Of a stretch of DNA of 64,000 nucleotides, positions 1-9,479 are shown in pieces. The notes beneath the pieces are model-generated. The model ran no database searches. It had not been told where the DNA came from and saw only the letters and a list, made by a program, of their open reading frames with translations. Made by a program: the position numbers and the translations under genes. Source of the DNA: Bacteroidia bacterium (lineage in GTDB: Bacteria > Bacteroidota > Bacteroidia > UKL13-3); contig JAKLJI010000004.1 in the NCBI GenBank assembly GCA_023151275.1, positions 87,891-151,890 of the forward strand, in the 5' to 3' direction. Positions within the stretch are counted from its first letter, which is position 1. Every line of letters begins with the position of its first letter.

Positions 1-1
1 T

Positions 2-1876
2 TCACAGCCTATCTTGAAGTTCGACCAAAATGGAGTTTTCCAGGATACAGTTTGGTTTAACCGCAAAATTGTTGCTGAGAATCAATCTAATTTTGATGCT
101 AACTTGAGAAACAAATTGATTGCCTCCGGTGCGCGTGATGCGAATGGTAATCTAATCAACCAGTATAGCTTCTTGGATGTAAACTCATATTCCCCAAATA
201 CATTTTCATTGGATATGTTCAATGCGAGTGAGTTGTTGAACAATGGTAACTCCATTGTGGCCTACTCCGGATATGATCATTTAGGAAATATCGTTCGCAA
301 AAGACCAACCATTGATGATTTCTTGAACGATCCAACCAAACGTCTTCTTCCAGCTTACCAACCTATCTACTTGGCAGCTTGGGTTCAGGATAAATTCGTA
401 TTTAAAGATTTAACTGTTCGTGTGGGATTGCGTCTTGAGCGTTTTGATGCTAACCAACCAGTATTGAAAGATCCGTATTCAATGGCTCCAATCTATACCG
501 TTGGAGAGGTTAAAGCTAGCTCTACCTACGGTGGACTTGCCTCACAAATCCCTACTACTATTGGTGATGATTATGCAGTTTATGTTGACAACGAGAAATT
601 TGGTGAAGGTGGACAAAGTGGAACTATCAATGTGGCTGGTTTCCGTAAAGGAAATAACTGGTACGACAGAAACGGTAACCCAATTACAGACCCTCAGTTG
701 ATTGCACGTGAAGCTGGTACTACGCGTAACACTCCACTTTTGCTTGATCCTTCAAATCCAAACAGACCAACTGCTGCTTCATTCACAGACTACGTTCCAG
801 ATGTGAAATTGTTGCCTCGTGTATGGTTCTCATTCCCAATCAACACAACCTCTCAGTTCTTTGGAACCTATGATATCTTGGCTCAACGTCCAACAGGTAG
901 CAACGTAGGTCAAATTGACGACTACTACTTCCTGCAAAACCGTTTGAGCGGCGGTGCTATTTCAAACCCGGATTTGAAAATGCAAACTGTAACCGACTAT
1001 GAAATTGGTTTCCGTCAGCAAATTGGTCAGGATGCAGCTTTGGGTATCATTGCTTCATACCGTGAATTCAGAAACCAAATCCAGTTGTATCGTTATGCTC
1101 AAGCTTGGCCAAACGATTACACTACATTTGGTAACATCGACTTCTCTACAACCAAATCCATAGGTTTAGAATACACAGTACGTGAAATTGGCAACATCTC
1201 TTTGGGAGCGAACTACCAACTTCAATTCTCAGATGGTACAGGTTCAAACTCTACCTCATCTAACGCACTTATTCAGGTAGGTCTTCCAACCTTGAGAACC
1301 TTGTATCCGAATGACTTTGACATTCGCCACACCGTAAAATTGACCTTCGACTTCCACTACAAAGAAGGAAAAGAGTACAATGGTCCAATTGTAGCTGGTA
1401 AGAAGATATTCGAGAACGCAGGTATTAACTTCATCTTTACCACCTTCTCGGGTAGCCCTTACACACAAAACCTGCTTCCTACTCCAGATGGAGTTCAATC
1501 AGGTGTTGTTGTTCGTAGCCCAATCAAAGGAACAATCAACGGAGCTTACTTGCCTGCTCAATACAATATCGACATCAACATCGATAAAAACTTTACTTTC
1601 AAACAAAAGAAAATTGACGGTTCTACTACAGTTTACCGCCTGCGTGCATTCATCTGGGTTCAAAACTTGTTGAATACAGCAAACGTTACTTCAGTGTTCC
1701 GTTACACCGGAAGTGGATACAACGACGGATTCTTGGCATCACCACAAGCGCAAGAACAAATCCGTACTGCAACCAGTCAGCAATCTTACATTGACTTGTA
1801 CAATGCAAGGATGTTAAATCCTGACAGGTTCGTACTTCCACGTTTGACCCGTTTAGGTTTAGCCCTTTATTTCTAA
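2..1876 (+). CDS. TonB-dependent receptor, C-terminal part (5' end outside window)
   Basis: This is the C-terminal 620 or so residues of an outer-membrane TonB-dependent receptor. The reading frame is open from the first bases of the window, so the ORF-track start (a TTG at 14) is not the real start and the plug and carboxypeptidase-like regions lie upstream. Visible features are alternating beta-strand segments typical of a 22-strand barrel and a C-terminus ending in aromatic residues (LGLALYF), the usual outer-membrane insertion signal. It is followed 22 bases later by a large T9SS-sorted protein and then a PorV-like barrel, an order common in Bacteroidota surface-protein operons. The substrate cannot be inferred. 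The family call is firm. Confidence 0.85.
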   Translation, partial: SQPILKFDQNGVFQDTVWFNRKIVAENQSNFDANLRNKLIASGARDANGNLINQYSFLDVNSYSPNTFSLDMFNASELLNNGNSIVAYSGYDHLGNIVRKRPTIDDFLNDPTKRLLPAYQPIYLAAWVQDKFVFKDLTVRVGLRLERFDANQPVLKDPYSMAPIYTVGEVKASSTYGGLASQIPTTIGDDYAVYVDNEKFGEGGQSGTINVAGFRKGNNWYDRNGNPITDPQLIAREAGTTRNTPLLLDPSNPNRPTAASFTDYVPDVKLLPRVWFSFPINTTSQFFGTYDILAQRPTGSNVGQIDDYYFLQNRLSGGAISNPDLKMQTVTDYEIGFRQQIGQDAALGIIASYREFRNQIQLYRYAQAWPNDYTTFGNIDFSTTKSIGLEYTVREIGNISLGANYQLQFSDGTGSNSTSSNALIQVGLPTLRTLYPNDFDIRHTVKLTFDFHYKEGKEYNGPIVAGKKIFENAGINFIFTTFSGSPYTQNLLPTPDGVQSGVVVRSPIKGTINGAYLPAQYNIDINIDKNFTFKQKKIDGSTTVYRLRAFIWVQNLLNTANVTSVFRYTGSGYNDGFLASPQAQEQIRTATSQQSYIDLYNARMLNPDRFVLPRLTRLGLALYF

Positions 1877-1898
1877 TTAAATTATCACCTTGAACAAT

Positions 1899-4800
1899 AT
1901 GAATACAGTTATGGGTAAGCTTTTTGCAAGAACAGGTTTGGTCTTGGCTATGCTCTCACTTGTTGTTGTTGCCTCGGCAAGAGAAAACAGCGGGCTGGGT
2001 AAAAGAAGTCAGACGAAACTCTTGAAAAAGGCAGGAGGTTGCGAAGCAGCAACCCAACAGAAAGACCTCGATGTGAACAATGTTCGTACTACCATTTTGA
2101 ATGGCGGCGACATGTGGTGGAACTTGAGCAATGCTCGTTATGAAATTCCAAAAGTTCCAAGTGGACAGGTTTCTAAACACTCGCTTTTCTCAGGTGCACT
2201 TTGGATTGGTGGTATTACTCAGGGTAACCTGCGTATCGCTGCTCAAACTTATCGCCAAAGTGGTAACGACTATTATCCCGGACCACTTCAGGTTGAAGGA
2301 GCTTCCAGAGGCACTATTACTAAAGAAAGATGTAAAGATTTCGACCAAATCTGGAAAGTAACGCTACAAGAAATTGAGGTGTTTAGGAACAATGCAGATA
2401 AGTCGAACCCATCAGATGCAATAGCTACTTGGCCTTGTAAAGGTGGTCCTGGTGAGGCTGCAATTCTGGCTCCTTTCTTCGATACCAACAATGATGGTAT
2501 CTATGATCCATTTGCTGGTGATTATCCTTCGTTTGACCAAAATCGTAGCGATAATATTCCAGATATGATGATGTATGTTATCTACAACGATAAAGGTAAC
2601 ATTCACTCAGAAACTGAAGGTCTTCCTATTGGTCTTGAGTTGCATACACAATGCTTTGGTTATGCAACAAACGACGAAATCAATAACATGACTTTCTACC
2701 GCACAACTATCTACAACAGAGGTACTGAAACTATTGATAGCTGTATCTTCGGTCAATGGGTTGATGCGGACTTGGGTAACTACTCAGATGACTACGTAGA
2801 ATGTGACGTTAAACGTAACCTAGGTATTTGTTACAATGGTGATGATAACGATGAAGGTATTCTTGGTTATGGTTTGAATCCTCCAAGTGTTGGGGTAAAC
2901 TTCTTTGAAGGCCCTCGCCGTCCGGATGGTTCAGAAATTGGTTTGACCAAATTCGTTTATTACAACAACGACTTCTCAATCACAGGTAATCCTAGCCGCC
3001 CTGAGCATTACTGGAACTACTTGAATGGCCGTTGGAAAGATGGATTGAACATTACCTACGGCGGAAATGGTCGTGGTGGAAGTGATACTGCTTCATTCAT
3101 GTTCCCGGGTAGTTCAGACCCTGCAAACAGAGAAGCTTGGACTGAGCGTATTGCCGGTAACCAACCTGGTGACCGTCGTTTCATGCAAACAGCTGGTCCT
3201 TTCAGCATGCTTCCTGGTGCTAAAAACCAAGTAACTATTGCTGTTGTGTGGGCTCGTGCTACTACAGGTGGTGCAACCGGTTCATTTAACTTGTTGAAAG
3301 AGGCTTCTGACAAAGCTTATGTGTTGTATAAAAACAACTTCAAATTCATTGATGGACCTAAAATTCCTTCTCTTGAAATTACTGAACTCGACAGAAAGTT
3401 AATTCTGAACATTACCAACTACCAAGAGACTGAAAAATACATTGACTCTACTGCTGGTTTGTGTGCAGATAAAACCATTTACAAGTTCCAAGGGTATCAA
3501 ATTTTCCAAACTAAAACTAGTGCAACTCCAGGTGATATCTACAACTCGGATGAAGCTCGCTTGGTTGCTCAGTGTGATATCGTTGATGGTGTGAATTTGA
3601 TTGTAAATATTGTGAATGATGCAGACTTGGGTAACGTAAAGAAAATTATGGTTAATGGTGCCGACAAAGGAGTATCTCATAGCTTTGAAATCACCAAAGA
3701 CCTTTTCTCTACAGCATCAGACCAAACACTATCTAACTTCAAAAACTACCATTATTACCTGGTTGCTTACGCAAGTGCTACAAACTGTTCTTCTGAGCAA
3801 ACTCAATACCTTGCCGGTCGTAAAAGATGGGATGGTTCAGGTAACCTTACCGTGATGGGTGTTCCTCATAAAGCTGCTCCACATGGACAAGGAACTGTTC
3901 TAAATTCAAATTATGGTGAAGGTCCTGAGATTGAAAAAATTGAAGGTATTGGTAACTCGGGTCACTCAATTCAATTAACTGAAGAGTCGATTCAAAAAGC
4001 CTTGTTAGCTCCTTACTACGTTGAAGTACCTAAATACACCAAAGGTTTTGGTCCATTATTGGTGAAAGTGGTAAATCCATTCAAGATACCAAAAGCAACT
4101 TTTGAGCTTCGTTTGAGTGATACTTCAAGTTCAGATAAAAATATTGCTTTGAATAAAGACACTGCAACATGGTACTTGAAGAACTTAACTACTGGTGAGA
4201 TTATTGAAGGTGAGCGTGTTATTGGTGTTCGTAATGAGCAAATGTTTACCAAATGGGGATTAAGCGTTCAAATGGAACAGGCTGTTGCCCCAGGAAATCC
4301 AGACGACGAAACGGATGTTAGCAATGGATTTATTTCTGCGGAAATCTCTTATGCAAATGAAAATTACCCATGGTTAGCCGGCGTTCCTGACGAAGCTGCT
4401 CCCTTGGTTCCTTTCAACTGGATTCGTTCAGGAAATACAGGTTCATCGAACTTCGATAATTTCTATGAGCATGACTTTGCTGCTGGCACACCTAAGCGTT
4501 CTTTGGACCCTCGTAAGGCTTACAGCAAAATTATCAATGGAACTTGGGCTCCTTACGCACTATGTGCGAGAGCACTTGCTAACACTGCAACCGGAACCGG
4601 TTCAACTTTTGGTCCGGCATGGGCAGTAGGTTCTGATGGTGTTAGTCTAGGTATTGGTGGTGCTTCTGATGACAACTCATTGTCTGATCTTCAGAGTGTT
4701 CAGATTGTATTTACCAATGATAAAACCAAATGGTCGCGTTGCGTAGTACTTGAAGCAGGTGAAACTCCAGCAACTACAATTGGAGGTGCTGTGAAATTGA

Positions 4801-5744
4801 ACCGTAGAAAATCTCCTTCGGTTGACCAAAATGGTAAGCCGGTTGCTGGTACTGGAATGGGTTGGTTCCCTGGTTATGCAATTAACCTTGAAACTGGTGA
4901 GCGTTTGAACATCATGTTTGCTGAGGATTCTTCATTGCCAACTGAAAATGGTTCGGATATGATTTGGAATCCAACTGCCAATTACATTCGCAACGATATT
5001 TCCGGTACTGAAATTCTATTTGGTGGAAAACACCACGTTTACATCATGGGTAGCAAACCTTTCAGAACATCACCAACAGGTCCTGTTCGTTACCAAGGTC
5101 CACGCTATGATGAAGGAAGAAGCTATGACAGTTTGTTTAACCTGATTGAAGCCGGAACTTCTGCTTCATTGAACAAACGTTACTTGTTCTCTCAAGCTAT
5201 GTGGGTTACCATTCCAATGAGCGTTAATCAGTTCCCAATGTGGAAAATTGAAGACGGTTTGATTCCAACTGAAGCTAAAGTAACTCTTCGTGTTAAGCGT
5301 CCTTTCGCCAGATATACAGCTACTTCAAGCGTTCTTGAAAATAACGGTCTTCCACTTTACCGATTCTCAACTGAGAACATTGCCCCTGAAGTTGGTACAA
5401 AAGAAGCTGGTAAAACAGCCCTTGACTTGGTTTCTGTTTCTCCAAATCCATACTACGCTTATGCTGGATATGAAGATCCAACCAACCAGCTTGATACTCG
5501 TGTGCGTTTGAACAATCTTCCTAAAAAGTGTGTGGTTTCAATCTATACCCAAAGCGGATTCTTAGTTCGCCGTATCCGTAAAGATGATGACCAAAGAACC
5601 TATATCGATTGGAACTTGAAGAATGATGCCAATGTGCCAATCTCAAGTGGTGTTTACCTAATCCATATTTATGCAGATGGCATAGGTGAGCGTGTTGTAA
5701 AATGGTTTGGTATCATGCGTAAAGCTGATTTCGATACTTTCTAA
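1899..5744 (+). CDS. Large secreted T9SS-sorted surface protein
   Basis: A 1281-residue exported protein. The ORF track starts at a TTG (1890); the ATG at 1899, followed by a Lys/Arg-Thr-Gly-hydrophobic signal peptide (about residues 1-28), is the better start. The middle is a long beta-rich region of unknown fold with a calcium-loop-like DTNNDGIYDPF segment near residue 200. The last 90 residues (SVSPNPYYAY ... GVYLIHIYADG ... WFGIMRK) match the type A T9SS sorting domain pattern, so the protein should cross the outer membrane by the Por system. It lies between a TonB receptor and a PorV/PorQ-like barrel and is probably co-transcribed with them. No enzymatic motif was recognised. Confidence 0.8.
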   Translation: MNTVMGKLFARTGLVLAMLSLVVVASARENSGLGKRSQTKLLKKAGGCEAATQQKDLDVNNVRTTILNGGDMWWNLSNARYEIPKVPSGQVSKHSLFSGALWIGGITQGNLRIAAQTYRQSGNDYYPGPLQVEGASRGTITKERCKDFDQIWKVTLQEIEVFRNNADKSNPSDAIATWPCKGGPGEAAILAPFFDTNNDGIYDPFAGDYPSFDQNRSDNIPDMMMYVIYNDKGNIHSETEGLPIGLELHTQCFGYATNDEINNMTFYRTTIYNRGTETIDSCIFGQWVDADLGNYSDDYVECDVKRNLGICYNGDDNDEGILGYGLNPPSVGVNFFEGPRRPDGSEIGLTKFVYYNNDFSITGNPSRPEHYWNYLNGRWKDGLNITYGGNGRGGSDTASFMFPGSSDPANREAWTERIAGNQPGDRRFMQTAGPFSMLPGAKNQVTIAVVWARATTGGATGSFNLLKEASDKAYVLYKNNFKFIDGPKIPSLEITELDRKLILNITNYQETEKYIDSTAGLCADKTIYKFQGYQIFQTKTSATPGDIYNSDEARLVAQCDIVDGVNLIVNIVNDADLGNVKKIMVNGADKGVSHSFEITKDLFSTASDQTLSNFKNYHYYLVAYASATNCSSEQTQYLAGRKRWDGSGNLTVMGVPHKAAPHGQGTVLNSNYGEGPEIEKIEGIGNSGHSIQLTEESIQKALLAPYYVEVPKYTKGFGPLLVKVVNPFKIPKATFELRLSDTSSSDKNIALNKDTATWYLKNLTTGEIIEGERVIGVRNEQMFTKWGLSVQMEQAVAPGNPDDETDVSNGFISAEISYANENYPWLAGVPDEAAPLVPFNWIRSGNTGSSNFDNFYEHDFAAGTPKRSLDPRKAYSKIINGTWAPYALCARALANTATGTGSTFGPAWAVGSDGVSLGIGGASDDNSLSDLQSVQIVFTNDKTKWSRCVVLEAGETPATTIGGAVKLNRRKSPSVDQNGKPVAGTGMGWFPGYAINLETGERLNIMFAEDSSLPTENGSDMIWNPTANYIRNDISGTEILFGGKHHVYIMGSKPFRTSPTGPVRYQGPRYDEGRSYDSLFNLIEAGTSASLNKRYLFSQAMWVTIPMSVNQFPMWKIEDGLIPTEAKVTLRVKRPFARYTATSSVLENNGLPLYRFSTENIAPEVGTKEAGKTALDLVSVSPNPYYAYAGYEDPTNQLDTRVRLNNLPKKCVVSIYTQSGFLVRRIRKDDDQRTYIDWNLKNDANVPISSGVYLIHIYADGIGERVVKWFGIMRKADFDTF

Positions 5745-5754
5745 ATGAACTATT

Positions 5755-5776
5755 CCCTTCCGGCTTGCCGGAAGGG
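5755..5776 (+). terminator. Strong intergenic hairpin without a T-tail
   Basis: A perfect 10-bp stem (CCCTTCCGGC / GCCGGAAGGG) with a two-base loop lies between the large surface protein and the PorV-like gene. It is followed by ATTTAAAAG rather than a T-run, so it may be a processing or stability hairpin or a weak terminator that sets relative expression of the two genes. Confidence 0.55.
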
Positions 5777-5800
5777 ATTTAAAAGAAAAAGATTAAGGTC

Positions 5801-6910
5801 ATGAATAAGAAAATTACTTTAGGATTAATCGGTGCGTTAAGCTTTTACTCGCTCTTCGCAGGAAACCCTGATCGTGCGGGTGGAGCAGGTGCTACCCAGC
5901 TCAATATAAATCCGTTTGCCAGAGGAACTGGCTTCGGGAACAGCAATACATCCCTAGTAAAAGGTGTTGAATCCTTTTACCTCAATATTGGTGGACTTGC
6001 GTATACAACAGGAACAGAAGTGGCATTTTCAAGAATGACATTCCTGGCCGGTTCCGGTGTTAGCATTAACAACCTCGGACTTGCACAATCCTTGGGTGAG
6101 GATGGTTCAGGTGGAGTTTTGGGTTTGGGAATGACCTCATGGGATTTTGGTTCAATTCCAATTACCACCGTTGACCAGCCAGATGGTACGCTTCCTTCTT
6201 ACAGTCCTCAAATCATGAACTTCAATGCCTCGTATGCAAAGAAGTTCTCTAACAGTATCACAGGTGGATTCTTAATTCGTCTGGTTTCTGAAGGTGTTTC
6301 TGATGTGCGTGCTACCGGTGTTGGCTTTGATTTTGGTGTACAATATCAGACCAGCTTCAGCCCTAAGAAGAAAAAAATTAAGAAAGAAGATTTTCACTTG
6401 GGTATCTCCGCTCGAAATATTGGTCCGGATTTAACCTATACAGGCCCAGGTTTATCTTTCAGAGCGTTGAATTCAACCACAGGTGCTGATCGTCGGGCTT
6501 TGTTTGATGCAGACAAGTTCAATTTACCTGCCTTGGTGAACATTGGTTTGGCTTATGATATGCGTTTAGATAAAGGTGAAGAAACCTATTTCCACCGCTT
6601 GTCGGCCACCGGAAATTTCCAGTACAATGCATTCCAGTCCAATATTCTTGGCCTAGGTGCGGAGTATGCCTTCAAAGAAATGTTTATGGTTCGCGCCGCG
6701 TACAATATCCAAAACAGCAACTCATTGGGACATGACCAAAACAATCCAAATAACCTAACACCTGATTATGGAATTTGGGCAGGTGCAACCTTGCAGGTTC
6801 CTGTTTCTAAAGGTGGAACTGCTTTTGCCTTGGATTATTCGTATGCACCAACCCGTATTTTTAATGGTTTCCATACTTTAGGAATCCGTTTGAATATAGC
6901 AGGTAACTAA
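5801..6910 (+). CDS. PorV/PorQ-family outer-membrane barrel protein
   Basis: A 369-residue protein with a signal peptide (residues 1-20, ending in LFAG) followed by NPDRAGGAGATQLNINPFARGTG, the N-terminal pattern of PorV/PorQ-type (UPF0164-like) beta-barrels. Repeated Gly-aromatic strands and the C-terminal strand GFHTLGIRLNIAGN fit an outer-membrane barrel. In the family, PorV shuttles T9SS cargo to the attachment complex and PorQ is a component of the machinery. Position directly after a T9SS-sorted protein suggests a cargo-linked paralogue rather than the single core PorV. The ATG start is preceded by AAGGTC. A strong terminator follows, closing the operon. Confidence 0.75.
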   Translation: MNKKITLGLIGALSFYSLFAGNPDRAGGAGATQLNINPFARGTGFGNSNTSLVKGVESFYLNIGGLAYTTGTEVAFSRMTFLAGSGVSINNLGLAQSLGEDGSGGVLGLGMTSWDFGSIPITTVDQPDGTLPSYSPQIMNFNASYAKKFSNSITGGFLIRLVSEGVSDVRATGVGFDFGVQYQTSFSPKKKKIKKEDFHLGISARNIGPDLTYTGPGLSFRALNSTTGADRRALFDADKFNLPALVNIGLAYDMRLDKGEETYFHRLSATGNFQYNAFQSNILGLGAEYAFKEMFMVRAAYNIQNSNSLGHDQNNPNNLTPDYGIWAGATLQVPVSKGGTAFALDYSYAPTRIFNGFHTLGIRLNIAGN

Positions 6911-6930
6911 AATTTTACTATATTTGATTG

Positions 6931-6964
6931 AAAGAAACGTTCCGCTTGCGGAGCGTTTCTTTTG
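6931..6964 (+). terminator. Rho-independent terminator after PorV-like gene
   Basis: AAAGAAACGTTCCG pairs with CGGAGCGTTTCTTT across a CTTG loop (one G.T pair), and the arm ends in TTTTGTTTT. It closes the TonB/T9SS/PorV cluster. A -7-like box TATATTTG lies just upstream at 6919-6926, so this hairpin could alternatively sit inside a greA leader. Confidence 0.85.
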
Positions 6965-6992
6965 TTTTAATAACCTACCAGAGAAATAGTGT

Positions 6993-7466
6993 ATGGCAGA
7001 AATTAATTATGTAACAAAAGAAGGTTTTGAGAAGCTTCATAAGGAGCTTCATGAAATGAAGTATGTGCAACGTCCCTTCATCTCAAAACAAATAGCTGAT
7101 GCACGCGACAAAGGCGACCTCAGTGAAAATGCAGAGTACCATGCTGCCAAAGAAGACCAGGGCTTGCTTGAAACAAAAATTGCTCAACTGGAAGACTTGA
7201 TTACCAAAACAAGAATCATTGATGAGTCGAAGTTAGATACCAGCAAGGTGATGATGTTGAGTAAGGTTCGCGTATTAAATCATACCACAAAAAAGGAAAT
7301 GATTTATACCTTGGTGAATGAAAAAGAAGCCGACTTGAAATTGGGAAAAATCTCCTTCAAATCGCCAATTGGTATTGGATTAATGGGGAAAAAATTGGGC
7401 GATATCTGCGAGGTTACAGTGCCCGCCGGTGTGCTGAAATTTGAAATTCTTGAAATCAGTCTCTAA
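6993..7466 (+). CDS. greA: Transcription elongation factor GreA
   Basis: 157 residues, the normal GreA length. The N-terminal coiled coil (about residues 10-75) carries the conserved tip ARDKGDLSENAEYHAAKEDQ with the acidic residues that enter the RNA polymerase secondary channel and stimulate cleavage of backtracked RNA. The C-terminal FKBP-like domain follows (SPIGIGLMGKKLGD). The stop codon overlaps the start of the HIT gene by one base (TAATG), so the two are translationally coupled. The ATG start is the only sensible one. Identification is firm. Confidence 0.95.
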   Translation: MAEINYVTKEGFEKLHKELHEMKYVQRPFISKQIADARDKGDLSENAEYHAAKEDQGLLETKIAQLEDLITKTRIIDESKLDTSKVMMLSKVRVLNHTTKKEMIYTLVNEKEADLKLGKISFKSPIGIGLMGKKLGDICEVTVPAGVLKFEILEISL

Positions 7467-7864
7467 TGGCGAGTATCTTTTCTAAAATCATTTCGGGCCA
7501 GATTCCTTGTTTCAAAATTGCTGAAACAGAAGAGTATTTTGCCTTTCTTGATATTCGTCCACTTACCGAAGGTCATACCTTGGTAGTTCCCAAAAAGGAA
7601 GTTGATTACCTATTCGACTTGGACGAAAGCACCTATTCTGGTCTTCACTTGTTTGCAAAAAATGTTGCAGCAGGAATCAAAACATTCACAGGAAAGCGTG
7701 TTGGTGTGGTGGTTATGGGTTTGGAAGTGCCACATGCCCATATTCACTTGATTCCTTTTGGTACAATGGAGGAAATGAATTTCTCCAACGAAAAGCTTCA
7801 GTTGCCGGCAGAGCAAATGGAAGCAATTGCTAAGGGAATACGTTCGACCTTGGAATTTTATTAA
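7466..7864 (+). CDS. HIT-family nucleotide hydrolase/transferase
   Basis: A 132-residue histidine-triad protein. It begins SIFSKIISGQIPCFKIAE, the standard HIT N-terminus, and carries the triad motif HAHIHLIP near residue 92, where the middle His acts as the nucleophile on nucleotide-phosphate substrates. The ATG overlaps the greA stop by one base. The 3' end overlaps convergent ruvC by four bases, and its likely terminator lies inside the ruvC coding sequence. The specific substrate (AMP-lysine, ApnA or other) cannot be told. Confidence 0.92.
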   Translation: MASIFSKIISGQIPCFKIAETEEYFAFLDIRPLTEGHTLVVPKKEVDYLFDLDESTYSGLHLFAKNVAAGIKTFTGKRVGVVVMGLEVPHAHIHLIPFGTMEEMNFSNEKLQLPAEQMEAIAKGIRSTLEFY

Positions 7865-8469
7865 CTCTTCTTACTGATTTTATCTGGATTAGCCTTTACA
7901 AAAGCCTCCCAACCGGAGGCTTTTTTTGTGCCCTTTTTTTTCAAGACAGGGTTTTTGTTTTCGGCAAGCAGTTTACCCAAGCCCTGGCTCTGCATATAGT
8001 GACAGTAAGCTGCGGCCAATCCATCGGTAGCATCAAGAAACTCATGCGTTTCTTCATAACCTAAAATGCGTTCTAACATCGCTGCAACTTGCTCCTTGCT
8101 TGAGTTTCCATTTCCGGTAATGGATTGCTTGATTTTCTTTGGCGAGTATTCGTTTACACTCAATTCACGACTCATTGCAGCAGCAATTGCAACTCCTTGT
8201 GCTCTTCCTAACTTGAGCATACTTTGAACATTCTTACCAAAAAAAGGTGCTTCAATCGCAAGTTCATCCGGATGAAATTCATCAATCAAGCCAACTGTTC
8301 GTTCAAAGATTTTTTTCAGCTTCAACGCATAATCACCATACTTGTCAAGCTTAAGTACACCCATCGTAAGTAGTTTTACCTGCTTGCCCTTGCATTCTAT
8401 GATGCCGTATCCCATGATTATTGTTCCCGGGTCAATGCCCAGTATAATTCTTTCTTGTTTTTCTTTCAT
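7861..8469 (-). CDS. ruvC: Holliday junction resolvase RuvC
   Basis: 202 residues. The RNase H-like fold is recognised from ILGIDPGTIIMGYG (first catalytic Asp), LAIEAPFFGKN (catalytic Glu) and DATDGLAAAYCH near residue 145 (the remaining acidic pair). RuvC cuts four-way junctions during recombination with RuvAB. The C-terminus is extended by about 30 Lys-rich residues beyond the usual end; this tail is where the opposing gene's terminator is encoded. The ATG start is followed directly by the KEKQERIILGID strand. The gene stands alone rather than with ruvAB. Confidence 0.93.
   Translation of the reverse strand: MKEKQERIILGIDPGTIIMGYGIIECKGKQVKLLTMGVLKLDKYGDYALKLKKIFERTVGLIDEFHPDELAIEAPFFGKNVQSMLKLGRAQGVAIAAAMSRELSVNEYSPKKIKQSITGNGNSSKEQVAAMLERILGYEETHEFLDATDGLAAAYCHYMQSQGLGKLLAENKNPVLKKKGTKKASGWEAFVKANPDKISKKS
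7904..7927 (+). terminator. Intrinsic terminator for greA-HIT, embedded in ruvC
   Basis: GCCTCC-CAACC-GGAGGC followed by seven T on the plus strand, about 40 bases after the HIT stop. The bases simultaneously encode the C-terminal tail of the convergent ruvC gene, so terminator and coding sequence overlap. Confidence 0.8.
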
Positions 8470-8531
8470 GGAATTTGGGATTGGCTAGTGCCGGTTGTTT
8501 CTTTGTTTTCAAACTTACCTCTTAGATTGGA

Positions 8532-9479
8532 ATGTTGCCAAACCAGCTCCATAAAAACCTGATAACTGCTTTAAAATGGATTTTATTGCTGGCCTCGCTT
8601 ACCTTTATTTTTATCAAGCTCTTTTATAGGTACAATATGGATGAGCGTATTTCCGACTATTCCAGTCAGAATCGCTTTGAACATCCCGAATACCTAGTTT
8701 TGGCTTTTGTGCTTCTATTCTTTAATTGGGGGGTGGAAGTTTGGAAATGGGTGTTACTTACAAAACCGTATGAGCAATTAACCTGGAAGCAGTCTCTTGC
8801 ATCTGTTTGTTCAGGAGTAACTTTGAGTATTATTACTCCAAATCAATTGGGCGATTTTGCAGGAAGGGTAATTCATGTGAAAGAATTAAATCGCATCAAA
8901 ACTGCATTGTTAGCTATCATTGGACATTCAGCTCAGGTAATGGTTACACTTGCACTGGGATTGTTTGCTTTTTGGTACTTAACATTGGCTCAGTTGCCGT
9001 TTTCAGGATTATTGGCAGTGGTATTTGTTTTTTTGTTTTTGCTGGCCTTGCTGGTGTATTTTAACATGCGTTTTCTTACCCCAATCCTATTTAGAATAAA
9101 ATGGTTTAAACCCTTTCGCAGATCTTTTCACGTGTTTAGTGAGCAATCGCCAGCTTTTCTTACCAAAATGCTGGGATTGTCTTCAATTCGTTACCTGGCT
9201 TATTTAACCCAATACACATTATTGCTTTGGTTTTTTGATGTGAATATTTCCGCTCCTTTGGCCGCTGCATGTATCACTGCAACCTTTTTTGTTCAGTTGT
9301 TAGTACCTTCCTTCTTTTTACTCGATATTGGCCTTCGCGGAAGTAGTGCGCTGTGGTTTATTGGTGCTTATTCAAATAACCTGGAAGGGATTCTTCTTGC
9401 TTCATATACCCTGTGGATAATCAATATTATGATTCCTGCATTGGTTGGATTGTACGCCATTTTTAAAGTGAAAACCTAA
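8532..9479 (+). CDS. LPG-synthase-type membrane protein (flippase-like)
   Basis: A 315-residue integral membrane protein with about seven to eight hydrophobic segments. It resembles the lysylphosphatidylglycerol synthase transmembrane family (UPF0104/TIGR00374 type) without the cytoplasmic aminoacyltransferase domain: SVCSGVTLSIITPNQLGDFAGR is the characteristic loop motif. The stop overlaps the start of a family 2 glycosyltransferase by one base (TAATG). Translational coupling suggests the pair makes and moves a glycolipid or other lipid-linked sugar; that role is inference. It is divergent from ruvC with a 62-base gap. Confidence 0.75.
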   Translation: MLPNQLHKNLITALKWILLLASLTFIFIKLFYRYNMDERISDYSSQNRFEHPEYLVLAFVLLFFNWGVEVWKWVLLTKPYEQLTWKQSLASVCSGVTLSIITPNQLGDFAGRVIHVKELNRIKTALLAIIGHSAQVMVTLALGLFAFWYLTLAQLPFSGLLAVVFVFLFLLALLVYFNMRFLTPILFRIKWFKPFRRSFHVFSEQSPAFLTKMLGLSSIRYLAYLTQYTLLLWFFDVNISAPLAAACITATFFVQLLVPSFFLLDIGLRGSSALWFIGAYSNNLEGILLASYTLWIINIMIPALVGLYAIFKVKT

